From the NCBI RefSeq assembly GCF_001905795.1, contig NZ_LIXJ01000014.1:62001-126000 (forward strand): DNA of 64,000 bases. The letters are read 5' to 3'. The stretch comes from Streptomyces sp. CB01580. Lineage in GTDB: Bacteria > Actinomycetota > Actinomycetes > Streptomycetales > Streptomycetaceae. Positions within the stretch are counted from its first letter, which is position 1, and the number at the start of each line of letters is the position of its first letter. Made by a program: the position numbers and the translations under genes. Of this stretch, positions 1 through 8,234 are shown in pieces. The notes under the pieces were generated by a model. That model was not told the DNA's origin. It saw only the letters and a program-made list of their open reading frames with translations, and did not search any database.

Positions 1-1
1 G

Positions 2-271
2 GACGCCGAGGCGTGGTCCCAGGCGTTGGGGATCAGGAGCGGTGATCCGGCCGCACGATGCAGTGCGGCGAAGGCCCCAAAGGACTCAAAGGCATCAAAG
101 GGCTCAAAGGCATCGACGGAGAGAGCGGACGGGCCGGACGAGGCGGGCCGCGCAGACGAGAGGGACGAGGGCGGCAGCGCAGACGAGACGGACAGGGCAG
201 GCGGGACGGATGGAACGGACGAGACAGGGAAGGCGGACGGGTCAGGGCTGGGTGTCATGCCCCGACGCTAG
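2..271 (+). CDS. 3' end of an unidentified gene (truncated by window edge)
   Basis: The reading frame is open from the left edge to a TAG at 269-271, so only the C-terminal 89 residues are visible. They begin DAEAWSQALGIRSGDPAAR and then become a low-complexity tail rich in Asp, Glu, Thr, Gly and Ala, typical of a disordered C-terminus. The opening residues resemble the last helix of group 1 glycosyltransferases, which is only a hint. The stop is followed at once by a strong hairpin (275-306) and by the convergent membrane-protein gene, which supports this strand and frame as the true one. Confidence 0.5.
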   Translation, partial: DAEAWSQALGIRSGDPAARCSAAKAPKDSKASKGSKASTERADGPDEAGRADERDEGGSADETDRAGGTDGTDETGKADGSGLGVMPRR

Positions 272-274
272 GCC

Positions 275-306
275 GGGGACGGTTCGGTGAAGGCCGAACC
301 GTCCCC
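275..306. terminator. Bidirectional hairpin between convergent genes
   Basis: A perfect 13-bp inverted repeat (275-287 pairs with 294-306, loop TGAAGG). It sits 4 nt after the plus-strand stop and about 80 nt after the minus-strand stop at 385, so it can end transcription from both sides. No T-tract is visible, as is usual in Streptomyces. Confidence 0.75.
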
Positions 307-384
307 GCTGTGCCCTCTGGCAGCCCGAGACATCGACGTACCGGGCGCGGGCACGAACGAAAAGCCGTCGCATCGGCATCCGGC

Positions 385-2202
385 TCAGCGCAGCTCGTCC
401 GGGCACGGCGTACCGGGCAGCAGCTGGTAGGGCGCGGCCAACCGGTACACGCCCGGCCTCGGCGCGAGCAGTTCCGTCCACTCGTCGCCGTCCGCGTTCT
501 CCTCGACCTTGGACAGGCAGCCATTGGTGTTGACGAAGGTCCGGCGGCCGCTCTCGTCCGCGCGCCCCTTGGACTCCTCGGTCTCCTGGGGTCGCTCGAC
601 GCTCTTGCCCGTGTCGTCGACGAGGGCCAGCCAGCGCGAGTACGGGACACGGATCAGTATCCGACCGGGCGTCTTCACACGGATGGTCAGCTCCTCCGCG
701 GCGGCCCGCTCGACCGTGGCCGGCGGATCGGCCAGCGGAACCGGGTCGTCGACCTCGAAGAGCCGCCAGTTGGCATCCGACCAGACCCGCTTCAGGTACG
801 GCAGCCCGGCATCGACCAGTTCCGCTTCCTGCACCGCACCGCTGGAATCCGGCGTCCCCTTGGGCAGCACCACGTAGTGCACGGCCCAGCGGTCGAGCCA
901 CTGCCGGTAATTGGCGCTGTTCAGGGTGTCGTCGTAGAAGAGCGGGTTGCGCTCCATGTCCGCCTGCCGGTTCCAGCCCCGGGCCAGGTTCACGTACGGC
1001 GCGAGCGCCGACGCCTCCCGGTGGCTGCTCGCGGGCACGACCTCGACCCTCCCGCGCTCCGCCCCGACCTCCTGGAGCTGATGGACCAGCGGGGCCAGCT
1101 CGCGCGTCCAGGAGGCGGCCGGGGCGGTCCGTACGACATCGTCGACGCTCTTGAACCCGATCCAGAAGTTCATCCCGACGAATGCGAGCACCAGCGCGTA
1201 CCAGCGCCGGGAGCGCGGCGCGGTGTACGGCAGCGCGGCGAGCAGCACCACACCGGCGAACAGCATCGCCATGCGGGTGATGTTCGACCCGATCTGCGAG
1301 TCGAACACATAGGTCAGGAGCGTCCCCACGGCGTACACGGCGGCCACGGTGCGGACCGTCTTCCAGTCGCGCGGCACGAGGACGAAGACGAGCACCGCGA
1401 AGAGGAAGGGGAGCGACAGCGTCGCCAGCGACATGGGCTGCGTGCCGGAGAACGGGAACAGCAGCGCGGACACGGCCACGACCGCGACCGGTGCCAGCCC
1501 CAGGGCGTACGCGCCGGGGCGTCGCTTGTTCAGGAAGAGCGCGGCGGCGACCATCCCGAGGAAGAGCCCGGCCACGGGGCTGCCGGCGGTCGCGAGCCCG
1601 GCGAGCGGGACGGCGACGGCGGCCTTCGCCCAACGCCTGTGCCGCCACCGGTGCGGCCAGCAGAACACCGCGGCGACCGCGCCGACCGCGAACATCATGC
1701 CGAGCCCGAAGGTCACCCGCCCCGACACCGCGTTGCACACGTACGCGAACACTCCGGCGAAGGAACAGGCCAACGGGTTGCGGACGGCCCGGACCCGGAC
1801 CAGGACCAGCGCGGTCAGCCCGGCCGACACCGTCCCGGCGACCATCATCGTGGTACGCACACCGAGCACCGACATCACGTACGGCGAGACCACGCTGTAC
1901 GAAACGGGGTGCATGCCTCCGTACCAGGCGAGGTTGTACGCCGTACCGGGATGCCGGCCGACGAACTCGGCCCAGGCGTCCTGCGCCGCGAGGTCGCCAC
2001 CGCTGTTCGCGAAGACGAAGAACCAGAGCACATGCGCGGCGCCCGCGACCAGGGTCGTCAGCAGGACCGGATGGCGGCGGCATCGCTCCCTGAAACGGCC
2101 CGCCCGGCCCCTCTCCCCCGGTACGCCGGCCCGCGCGGAACCCTCGGCCGAGTCCGCACCGGCTGGAGGACGCTTCGCCCATGTGGGCTCAGCAGTGGTC
2201 AC
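385..2202 (-). CDS. Polytopic membrane protein, GT-C/MFS-like
   Basis: A 605-residue integral membrane protein. After a basic, disordered N-terminus of about 50 residues come roughly ten to twelve hydrophobic segments (from HPVLLTTLVAGAAHVLWFF onward), then a soluble C-terminal region of about 200 residues. Such proteins are usually annotated in Streptomyces as MFS transporter or hypothetical membrane protein. The many helices plus an extracytoplasmic tail fit a GT-C glycosyltransferase-like fold better than a classical transporter; this is inference. I chose the GTG at 2202 because GGGAGAG lies 7 nt upstream; an in-frame ATG at 2265 is possible but has worse Shine-Dalgarno spacing. It is monocistronic between a convergent gene and the divergent SapA-like gene. 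Confidence 0.75.
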   Translation of the reverse strand: MTTAEPTWAKRPPAGADSAEGSARAGVPGERGRAGRFRERCRRHPVLLTTLVAGAAHVLWFFVFANSGGDLAAQDAWAEFVGRHPGTAYNLAWYGGMHPVSYSVVSPYVMSVLGVRTTMMVAGTVSAGLTALVLVRVRAVRNPLACSFAGVFAYVCNAVSGRVTFGLGMMFAVGAVAAVFCWPHRWRHRRWAKAAVAVPLAGLATAGSPVAGLFLGMVAAALFLNKRRPGAYALGLAPVAVVAVSALLFPFSGTQPMSLATLSLPFLFAVLVFVLVPRDWKTVRTVAAVYAVGTLLTYVFDSQIGSNITRMAMLFAGVVLLAALPYTAPRSRRWYALVLAFVGMNFWIGFKSVDDVVRTAPAASWTRELAPLVHQLQEVGAERGRVEVVPASSHREASALAPYVNLARGWNRQADMERNPLFYDDTLNSANYRQWLDRWAVHYVVLPKGTPDSSGAVQEAELVDAGLPYLKRVWSDANWRLFEVDDPVPLADPPATVERAAAEELTIRVKTPGRILIRVPYSRWLALVDDTGKSVERPQETEESKGRADESGRRTFVNTNGCLSKVEENADGDEWTELLAPRPGVYRLAAPYQLLPGTPCPDELR

Positions 2203-2452
2203 TGCGACTCTCTCCCGTCCTCGCCCCGACGCGCCGGAACCGACGATCTGCTGCACGGGCGTCATTGCCGGAAGACGCGTCCTTCTGTCCCCACGTTGCT
2301 CCGGGGACGCTAGCACGAGGGATTTCGCCCCGTCCGGACGGTTTCCGGCAAACCCCGTCCGAGTGCTTTCCGTCGATCAAGGGCTCTTCGCGCCATGCGG
2401 TCGACCGGGTACCTGACCGAGATGGACCGGACGCATCTGGCAGAACCGGGAG

Positions 2453-2848
2453 GTCAGCCGAGGCACGTTCACGCTTGCCGCCGTAACTGGCACGCTACTC
2501 GTTGCCGGTACGACGGCTCCGGCCTACGCGGCACCCAGCCCCGCCTCTCTCTGCGGTTCTGGCTACAGCGTCATCGATTCCCACGCGCTTTCCTCGAGCC
2601 CCGCGGCAACGACATACCTCCTGTGGAACGGCAGCACGAACTGCGTCGTGACCATACGAGGAACCGCAGGCGGCGCCACCCTGATGCACGCCAAGGTCAA
2701 GGTGGAGGGTGGAAGCTGGAAGGTGGACGAGGGCAACTACACCTCGTACGCCGGTCCCGTCCGGGTTGCCGGGAGCGGCAAGTGTGTGATGTGGGGCGGC
2801 GGCATCAATGAGGCCTCCTACACCAGCAACTGGGAACACTGCGGCTGA
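2453..2848 (+). CDS. Spore-associated protein A-like secreted protein; no canonical start codon
   Basis: The frame encodes a typical hydrophobic signal segment (TLAAVTGTLLVAGTTAPAYA) followed by a mature domain that I recognise as SapA-like: LCGSGYSVIDSHAL near its start, then NCVVTIRGTAGG, VDEGNYTSYAGPVRV and a final NWEHCG with paired cysteines. SapA-type proteins are small secreted proteins associated with Streptomyces spores and aerial growth. The frame is open from the stop at 2414-2416 to the TGA at 2846-2848, but no ATG, GTG, TTG or CTG precedes or lies within the signal peptide. The start given is a GTC just after a GGGAG; it is a placeholder. A point mutation or sequence error at the start codon is the simplest explanation. 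Followed by a 26-bp hairpin. Confidence 0.6.
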   Translation, partial: VSRGTFTLAAVTGTLLVAGTTAPAYAAPSPASLCGSGYSVIDSHALSSSPAATTYLLWNGSTNCVVTIRGTAGGATLMHAKVKVEGGSWKVDEGNYTSYAGPVRVAGSGKCVMWGGGINEASYTSNWEHCG

Positions 2849-2855
2849 CCTCACG

Positions 2856-2910
2856 GTCGAACGGACGGTGGCTCTGGGGGCAAAGCCCCCAGAGCCACCG
2901 TCCGTTCGAC
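2856..2910. terminator. Perfect 26-bp stem terminator
   Basis: Positions 2856-2881 are the exact reverse complement of 2885-2910, with an AAA loop. The hairpin starts 7 nt after the SapA-like stop and ends 14 nt before the convergent carboxypeptidase stop at 2925, so it is a bidirectional terminator for the pair. Confidence 0.9.
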
Positions 2911-2924
2911 ACTGATGCAGCGGA

Positions 2925-5360
2925 TCAGCCGAGCCGGGTCAGTTTCTGGCCGAAGCCCGGGGACTTCAGTTCCTCCTGGAGGGCCACCGGGGCACTGACC
3001 TTGCCCGGTCCGGTGCCCACGGTCACCACACCCACCTCGGTGCCTGTCGAAGCGCTGTTCGGGACCCTCTTGCCGTTGTCCGAGATGGAGAGCTCCACCT
3101 TGAGACCCGGCCAGCCCTTCGCCTTCAGGTCGCGGGTCGCGACCACCGGGGTACGACCGCCAAGGCCGTCGTCCACGTATCCGACGACGTCCCCCTTCTT
3201 CACGACCTGGGCCGACGTGACCGCCTTCTGCGCGCCCTTGATCACCTTGAGGCTGTTCTCCAGCGACATGACGAGGCTGTCGTACGGCTGGCCGGTACCC
3301 GCCTGCTGCCCCATGACGGCGCCGTAGATCCAGAGCTTCTTCCCGTCGACGACGGTGTTCGCGGACCAGAGCAGGTTGCCGCCGGCCGGGGTGGACGAGC
3401 CGGTCTTGATGCCGCTCACCCCCGGCTCCAGCAGAATCGTGTTGTTGTTGTAGATCACCTGGTCGATGCCCGGAATCTTTATCTGCGGGGTGTCGACGAT
3501 CTCCCGGAACACGTCGTTCTGCATGACCGCCCGGCCCAGCTTGATCTGGTCCTCGGCGGTGGAGACGGTGGACTTGTCCAGGCCGCTCGGGTCGGTGTAC
3601 CTGGTATTCGTCATGCCGAGTTCCTTGGCCGCGGCATTCATCTTCGCCACGAACTCCTTCTCGGACGGGGAGTCCCAGCGGGCGAACAGCCGCGCCGCGT
3701 TGTTGCCCGAGGGAATCATCAGCAGCTGGAGCAGCTGCTTCTGAGTGAACTGCTGGCCCTTCGTGATCGGCGCCGTCGACTCGTCCTCACGCTTGGACTC
3801 GTCCTCCGCCTGCTGGTCGACGGTGATCTTCTCTCCCTCTTCCTTGCCGGTGAGGGGGTGGTCCTTGAGGACCACGTACGCCGTCATGACCTTGGCGACA
3901 CTGGCGATGGGCGCGGGCTTCTGCGCTCCCGCACTGCCCATCGAGCCGATGCCGTCCACGCTCACCGCGGACTGCCCCTGCGACGGCCAGTCGAGCTCCG
4001 GGCGCTGCCCCTTGAAGGTGTAGGCGGACTCCACCGACAGGCCCAGCTCGGGGTCCGGGAGCGGGCGCACCATCTGCACGATCGCAAAGACGACCAGCAG
4101 GAGCAGGACCAGCGGCGTCCAGATCTTGACCCTGCGGACGGCTACGCGGACCGGCGTTTCCGGCGGCGGGGGCGTGTTCGTCAGCTCGGCCAGCAGGTCG
4201 AGCGGCGGCTTGGGCGGCATCGGCTGCTGCGTCGTCCGCTCGGCGGTGACGAACGAGGGCGCGGCGGGGTGTGCGCCGGGCGTCGCCACGGAGGCGCCCG
4301 CCGGTTCCTTCGCCGGTCGTATGTCGTCCTGCCGCAGGGGTACGAACTTGCTCGTCCGCTCGGCGTCGGACTCGGGCTTCGGCTCCGAGCCCGGCTTCGT
4401 CCTCGACGGGGGCGGGGTGACCTTCAGCGCGGTCGTCGGCTGGTCGGCCCCAGCGGCGGGCGTCCTGAAGACGGCGGTCGGCTGATCGACCCCGCGCTCG
4501 TCGCCGTTGGCCTCCTTGGCGTCCTTGGCGTCCTTGGCGTCCTTGGCGTCCTTGGCGTCCTTGGTCCCCGTGTCGCCCTGGGGTGCTTCGTCGGCGTCGG
4601 CCTCGGTGTCCTTGTCGGCGTCGGCCTTGGAGTCCCCGGAGTTCCTGGAGCCCTTGTCCCCCTCTTCGGTCTCATCGGCAGCCTCGGAGTCGGCCTCCTC
4701 GCCATCCGTACGCTCCGCTCCCGCGTCCTCGGCCGGCGCGGGCTCCACGGCGTCGTCGTCGCTCTTCGGACCGTCGTCCTTGGCCACCCAAGCCGCGACC
4801 GCCTCACGCAGCCGCGCGTCACCCGGCTCGGGCTTCACGGCGTCCGCGTCGGCAGCACCGCCGGAGCCCTTCGAACCCTCGGCACCGGCGTCGGACGCCC
4901 CCGCCGAATCCTCCGGGCTCTCCGAACCTTCCGAAGTCGCCTGCCTCTCCGCGTCCTTCCGGCCCTCGGCAGCGCGCCCCGCCGCATCGGAGCTGTCGGG
5001 GCCATTGGAGTCGTCGGAGCCGTCGGAGCCACCAGAGCCCTCGGCGCGCGCCGACGACGGCGTGCGGAAGACGGCCGTCGCCGTGTCCGCCCTGCCGTTC
5101 CCGGTGCCCTGGGCGTCCGCGCCCTCGTCCCCGCTGTCACCGTCGCCGGACGGCCCGGTGCGGAGGACGGCCGTCGCGGTGTCCGTGGCGCCGCCTCCCT
5201 CGCCCCCGGCGGACTCTTCGCGGAAGACGGCGAGCCGCGGATCACTCTCGCTCCGAGCCGTGCCCGACGACTTCTGCTGCTTCGACCTGTCGGGGGACTC
5301 GCCCGCCACCGATGCCTCCTCCATGCGCCGCGGGGTGGATTCCCGCGCTGTCCGAACCAT
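2925..5360 (-). CDS. D-alanyl-D-alanine carboxypeptidase (peptidase S11) with long cytoplasmic tail
   Basis: An 811-residue low-molecular-weight penicillin-binding protein that trims the terminal D-Ala of peptidoglycan stem peptides. Residues 1-410 are acidic and disordered (Asp, Glu, Ser, Gly, Lys), one transmembrane helix spans about 413-431, and the serine peptidase domain follows outside the membrane. All three catalytic motifs are present: SVAK (Ser487, Lys490), SGN (551-553) and KTG (652-654). Family members are usually near 400 residues, so the N-terminal extension doubles the size. The tail carries repeated AVFRT/AVLRT motifs near 44, 63, 95 and 296 and a run of KDA triplets at 268-282. 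The ATG at 5360 has an AGGA about 10 nt upstream. It is monocistronic. Confidence 0.93.
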   Translation of the reverse strand: MVRTARESTPRRMEEASVAGESPDRSKQQKSSGTARSESDPRLAVFREESAGGEGGGATDTATAVLRTGPSGDGDSGDEGADAQGTGNGRADTATAVFRTPSSARAEGSGGSDGSDDSNGPDSSDAAGRAAEGRKDAERQATSEGSESPEDSAGASDAGAEGSKGSGGAADADAVKPEPGDARLREAVAAWVAKDDGPKSDDDAVEPAPAEDAGAERTDGEEADSEAADETEEGDKGSRNSGDSKADADKDTEADADEAPQGDTGTKDAKDAKDAKDAKDAKEANGDERGVDQPTAVFRTPAAGADQPTTALKVTPPPSRTKPGSEPKPESDAERTSKFVPLRQDDIRPAKEPAGASVATPGAHPAAPSFVTAERTTQQPMPPKPPLDLLAELTNTPPPPETPVRVAVRRVKIWTPLVLLLLVVFAIVQMVRPLPDPELGLSVESAYTFKGQRPELDWPSQGQSAVSVDGIGSMGSAGAQKPAPIASVAKVMTAYVVLKDHPLTGKEEGEKITVDQQAEDESKREDESTAPITKGQQFTQKQLLQLLMIPSGNNAARLFARWDSPSEKEFVAKMNAAAKELGMTNTRYTDPSGLDKSTVSTAEDQIKLGRAVMQNDVFREIVDTPQIKIPGIDQVIYNNNTILLEPGVSGIKTGSSTPAGGNLLWSANTVVDGKKLWIYGAVMGQQAGTGQPYDSLVMSLENSLKVIKGAQKAVTSAQVVKKGDVVGYVDDGLGGRTPVVATRDLKAKGWPGLKVELSISDNGKRVPNSASTGTEVGVVTVGTGPGKVSAPVALQEELKSPGFGQKLTRLG
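4512..4566. repeat. 9-bp tandem repeat inside the carboxypeptidase gene
   Basis: Six near-identical copies of gtccttggc in tandem, encoding the minus-strand Lys-Asp-Ala run of the disordered tail. The period is a multiple of three, so copy-number changes would keep the frame. Confidence 0.85.
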
Positions 5361-5505
5361 CTACCAGTGTCCTGTGTGAACCACCGGCCTCGGCTGCTAG
5401 ACGAGAACGACATACCTACTGGTTCCCATACAAAGCACCCAGGCACTCTCGACAGACCAATGTGAGAGGGGTCACCCTGTCATTCATCCACGCGGGGAGG
5501 CATGG

Positions 5506-6222
5506 ATGGGCAGGAGCCGCAGAACAATTCCGGAGGAGCTTCTGCTGCTCGCTCTGGACCCGGCCACGGGTACCACAGCGCAGCCGCAGTCGCTCGACCT
5601 CGGCCTCGCCGGAGCTCAGCTAGTGGAGCTGGCTCTGGCAGGACGGATAGCCCCTGACGGGGATCGTATCGCCGTGGTGATGCCGCGGCCGACAGGAGAT
5701 CCGACTCTGGACTCCGCACTGGAACTGCTGCGCCGACGCGGCAGTCCGGTCCGGGCGGTCCACTGGATCGGCGGACCCCGGCTGGGGCTCCGTCAGATCT
5801 ACCTCGCGCATCTGGAGCGGTGCGGCATGGTGCATGCCGTGGCGGGCCAGATGTGCGGAGTACTGCCGACGACTCGCTACCAGGCGACGGACACGGCAAT
5901 CAGCCGGGACATCAGGGCCAGGCTGGACAGCGCGATCCGCACCGGCGTACCGCCGGACCCGCGGACCGCGGCGCTCGCCGCACTGGCCCACGCGGTCGGA
6001 CTCGGCAAGCATCTGTACCCCGGGAACGAGGGGCGTTCATCCCGCTCCCGGCTCCGGGACCTGATCAGGCACGACCCGATGGGCGGACTCGTGGCACATG
6101 CCGTGATGGACGTCCAGAACGGAGCGGTCGCGCAACCGCGCCGCACCCAGGCGGGCGGAATGCCGTTGCAACCGCAAGCGCAGTCGCGTCGCGGCCGCAT
6201 GGCGCACACCGCGGCCCGCTAG
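5506..6222 (+). CDS. GPP34 (GOLPH3/Vps74-like) family protein
   Basis: A 238-residue protein starting MGRSRRTIPEELLLLALDP, the hallmark opening of the GPP34 family, whose eukaryotic members bind phosphatidylinositol 4-phosphate at the Golgi. Streptomyces carry many paralogues of unknown role. Also typical are LAGAQLVELALAGRI, the middle DSALELLRRRG segment and the C-terminal DPRTAALAALAHAVGL. The last 40 residues are basic and Gln/Ala-rich. The ATG at 5506 is preceded by GGGGAGG at good spacing, better than the out-of-frame ATG at 5502. It is divergent from the carboxypeptidase across 145 nt and is followed by a long C/A-rich intergenic stretch. Confidence 0.88.
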   Translation: MGRSRRTIPEELLLLALDPATGTTAQPQSLDLGLAGAQLVELALAGRIAPDGDRIAVVMPRPTGDPTLDSALELLRRRGSPVRAVHWIGGPRLGLRQIYLAHLERCGMVHAVAGQMCGVLPTTRYQATDTAISRDIRARLDSAIRTGVPPDPRTAALAALAHAVGLGKHLYPGNEGRSSRSRLRDLIRHDPMGGLVAHAVMDVQNGAVAQPRRTQAGGMPLQPQAQSRRGRMAHTAAR

Positions 6223-6685
6223 GGCCGTACCGGCCCACGCACCGCACCACCGCCGCACACGAGCACCACATCACGCCACATCACGTGACGTCGCTCCACC
6301 GCAGCACCGCAACAACCGGCAGCACCGCACAGCCACACCGGCACCACACCACCGCAGCACCTCACGACGTCAAAGCGCCGCACCACGGCAACACGTCGAA
6401 CTCCAGAACCACCAGCACCATCAACGCCACAAGCAAGACCAACAGCACCACCCCCATCAACACCATCAGCACCACGGGACCACCCCAACCGAACACCGCC
6501 GCACCGTCATCCCCAGGAGCCGGTCCGGGAGCCGCACCGAGCGCGGGGCAGCCGTCAACCACGGCTGCCCCGCGCACTCGTCTGTGTCCATTTCTCAGCG
6601 CACCCCCTGCCGCGGGTGGCAATCTGCTCAGCAGTAGATACGCACAGCTACTACATACAGCTACATAGCCGGAGGTGCTGTTTCC
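6223..6685. other. Intergenic region with strong C/A strand asymmetry
   Basis: No convincing gene. From about 6240 to 6500 the plus strand is made almost wholly of C, A and some T, with imperfect CACCA/CAGCAC repeats, unlike the G/C-balanced surroundings. The last 100 nt contain the promoter region of the HTH gene: TAGATACGCACAGCTACTACATACAGCTACATAG carries three CTAC/GCTAC repeats just before the start codon (the string is split by frame and reads 6635-6668). Confidence 0.5.
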
Positions 6686-7555
6686 GTGCCGTCCCACGTC
6701 AATCCCACCGTCAGGCGACGCCGGTTGGGCCAGGAATTGCGCCGACTGCGCGAACTCAAAGGCATGACGGCCGAGGAGGTGGCCGAACGGCTGCTGGTCT
6801 CCCAGTCGAAGATCAGCCGACTGGAGAACGGCCGCCGTTCCATCAGCCAGCGCGATGTCCGCGACCTCTGCGGAGTGTACGAGGTCGAGGACCACCGGAT
6901 CGTCGAGTCGCTCATGCAGATGGCCAAGGACTCGCGCCAGCAGGGCTGGTGGCACGCCTTCGGCGACATCCCGTACAGCGTCTACATCGGTCTGGAGACC
7001 GACGCCGAGTCCCTTCGCGTGTACGAACCGCAGGTGGTTCCGGGGCTGTTGCAGACCCGGGGCTACGCCGAGGCGCTGATCAACGGCGCACTGCCCGAGG
7101 CCCCGCCGAACGACATCGAGAAGCGCGTCACCGTCCGGGCCCGCCGCCAGGACCGGATCACCACGCCCGAGCAGCCCCTGCGACTGTGGGCGGTCATCGA
7201 CGAGTCGGCGCTGCGCCGCATGGTCGGCGGCAAGCAGGTGATGATCGAGCAGTTGGAACAGCTGGTCGAGCTGTCGCACCTTCCGCATGTCACCGTGCAG
7301 GTGCTGCCGTTCGGCATGGGCGCCCACCCCGGTATCAACGGGCAGTACGCCGTTCTGGAATTCCCGGACGCCGCGGATTCCAGCGTCGTCTACATCGAGG
7401 GCGTCACCAGCGATCTGTACCTGGAGAAGGCCCACGACGTACAGCGATACAGCGTCATGTACGAACATCTGCGGGCGCAGTCACTGAACGTGGAACAAAG
7501 TCGGATTTTCATCGGCGAGATCGCGAAGGAATATGCCCGGCGCACCGACCTCTGA
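6686..7555 (+). CDS. Scr1-family XRE-type HTH regulator (DUF5753)
   Basis: A 289-residue cytoplasmic DNA-binding protein. Residues about 10-65 form a helix-turn-helix of the XRE type (LRELKGMTAEEVAERL then VSQSKISRLENGRR), and residues about 100-280 match the DUF5753/Scr1 effector region typical of the many Streptomyces regulators paired with DUF397 proteins (EPQVVPGLLQTRGYAEALI; QVLPFGMGAHPGINGQYAVLEF). BldB/WhiJ-type pairs of this kind affect development or behave as regulator/partner modules. The start GTG at 6686 has GGAGGTG upstream. The partner DUF397 gene follows after 247 nt on the same strand, with palindromic repeats between the two. Confidence 0.92.
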   Translation: MPSHVNPTVRRRRLGQELRRLRELKGMTAEEVAERLLVSQSKISRLENGRRSISQRDVRDLCGVYEVEDHRIVESLMQMAKDSRQQGWWHAFGDIPYSVYIGLETDAESLRVYEPQVVPGLLQTRGYAEALINGALPEAPPNDIEKRVTVRARRQDRITTPEQPLRLWAVIDESALRRMVGGKQVMIEQLEQLVELSHLPHVTVQVLPFGMGAHPGINGQYAVLEFPDAADSSVVYIEGVTSDLYLEKAHDVQRYSVMYEHLRAQSLNVEQSRIFIGEIAKEYARRTDL

Positions 7556-7720
7556 CGGGAGAACCAAAAAGTCCGTGATGCTGGAAATGGGCCTATTTCT
7601 CGGGGCGGCGACGGCAAGGTACACCGTCACCGCCCCACAAGGAAGACCTGGCTGGTACATACCACTAGGTCGAGTGAACGCCCCCTTCGCTCCAGGAGCT
7701 TGCCGAGTAGCGTCGATCAC

Positions 7721-7755
7721 GCCAACGAAAAACGTTGACCGAAAACGTTGTTGGC
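7721..7755. promoter_or_regulatory. Candidate operator upstream of the DUF397 gene
   Basis: CAACGAAAAACGTTG at 7723-7737 is an inverted repeat (CAACG-N5-CGTTG), and CGAAAACGTTG recurs at 7740-7750. The outer ends GCCAAC (7721-7726) and GTTGGC (7750-7755) are also complementary. The A/T-rich block lies about 50 nt before the DUF397 start and probably binds the adjacent HTH protein; that link is inference. Confidence 0.5.
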
Positions 7756-7802
7756 GCTTTTCGCACGACCACACGACTCTCTGAAACTGAAGCGGAGTGA
7801 AA

Positions 7803-8009
7803 ATGGCCATTCGTCAGGGTGCTACGGACAAGTGGACGAAGTCCTCGTATTCCGGGGGCAACGGCGCATGCGTCGAAGTCAGGTCGCCTTTCGCGCAGGC
7901 CGTCGCCGTACGCGATTCGAAGGCTCCCGAGGGCCCTTCGATCAACTTCGTCCCCGCCGCATGGAACGCCTTCGTACATGACATCGGCAAGGGCGCCGTC
8001 GACGCCTGA
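7803..8009 (+). CDS. DUF397 domain protein
   Basis: A 68-residue protein with the DUF397 signature: KWTKSSYSGGNGACVEV, then VAVRDSKAPEG and a final AWNAFVHDI. These small proteins are nearly always encoded next to an Scr1/DUF5753 HTH gene, as here, and are thought to modulate it. The ATG at 7803 is preferred over the GTG at 7797, because GCGGAG lies 6 nt before the ATG but abuts the GTG. Two hairpins follow at 8034-8055 and 8060-8098. Confidence 0.9.
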   Translation: MAIRQGATDKWTKSSYSGGNGACVEVRSPFAQAVAVRDSKAPEGPSINFVPAAWNAFVHDIGKGAVDA

Positions 8010-8033
8010 TCGATGTCCTTCGGAGCCCGCGTC

Positions 8034-8098
8034 GCAGCACCGGTTCCGGTGCTGCCGACAGCCCTCTCGACCGGTTCGCCGTCCTGGCCGAGAGGGCT
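8034..8098. terminator. Tandem hairpins between convergent genes
   Basis: First hairpin: GCAGCACCG pairs with CGGTGCTGC (8034-8055, GTTC loop). Second: AGCCCTCTCG (8060-8069) pairs with CGAGAGGGCT (8089-8098). They lie just after the DUF397 stop and end transcription towards the convergent frameshifted gene. Confidence 0.75.
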
Positions 8099-8234
8099 CG
8101 CCGCTCCACCGGGGCCTCGCCCCGACGGCCGTGCCGACACCGCCGGCCACCGACGGCCACACCAACACTTCCCGCCGCACCAGCCCCCGGCCACTCCGGC
8201 CGCCGCTCGGCTCGGTGCACGGCCGGCCCGCCCC

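Noticed and set aside
58..2313. A 751-codon plus-strand frame over the membrane-protein gene.
   Set aside because: Antisense artefact; the minus strand encodes regular transmembrane helices with correct codon bias.
6362..6500. A minus-strand frame giving a very hydrophobic stretch (VLMVLMGVVLLVLLVALMVL).
   Set aside because: The hydrophobicity follows from the C/A-rich plus strand, no ribosome site is present and TTG/GTT codons are atypical.
7942..8234. The long minus-strand frame from 9105 continues to 7942, as if a fused protein.
   Set aside because: This part runs through two terminator hairpins and the end of the DUF397 gene, and the sequence is unlike protein; a single-base frameshift explains it.
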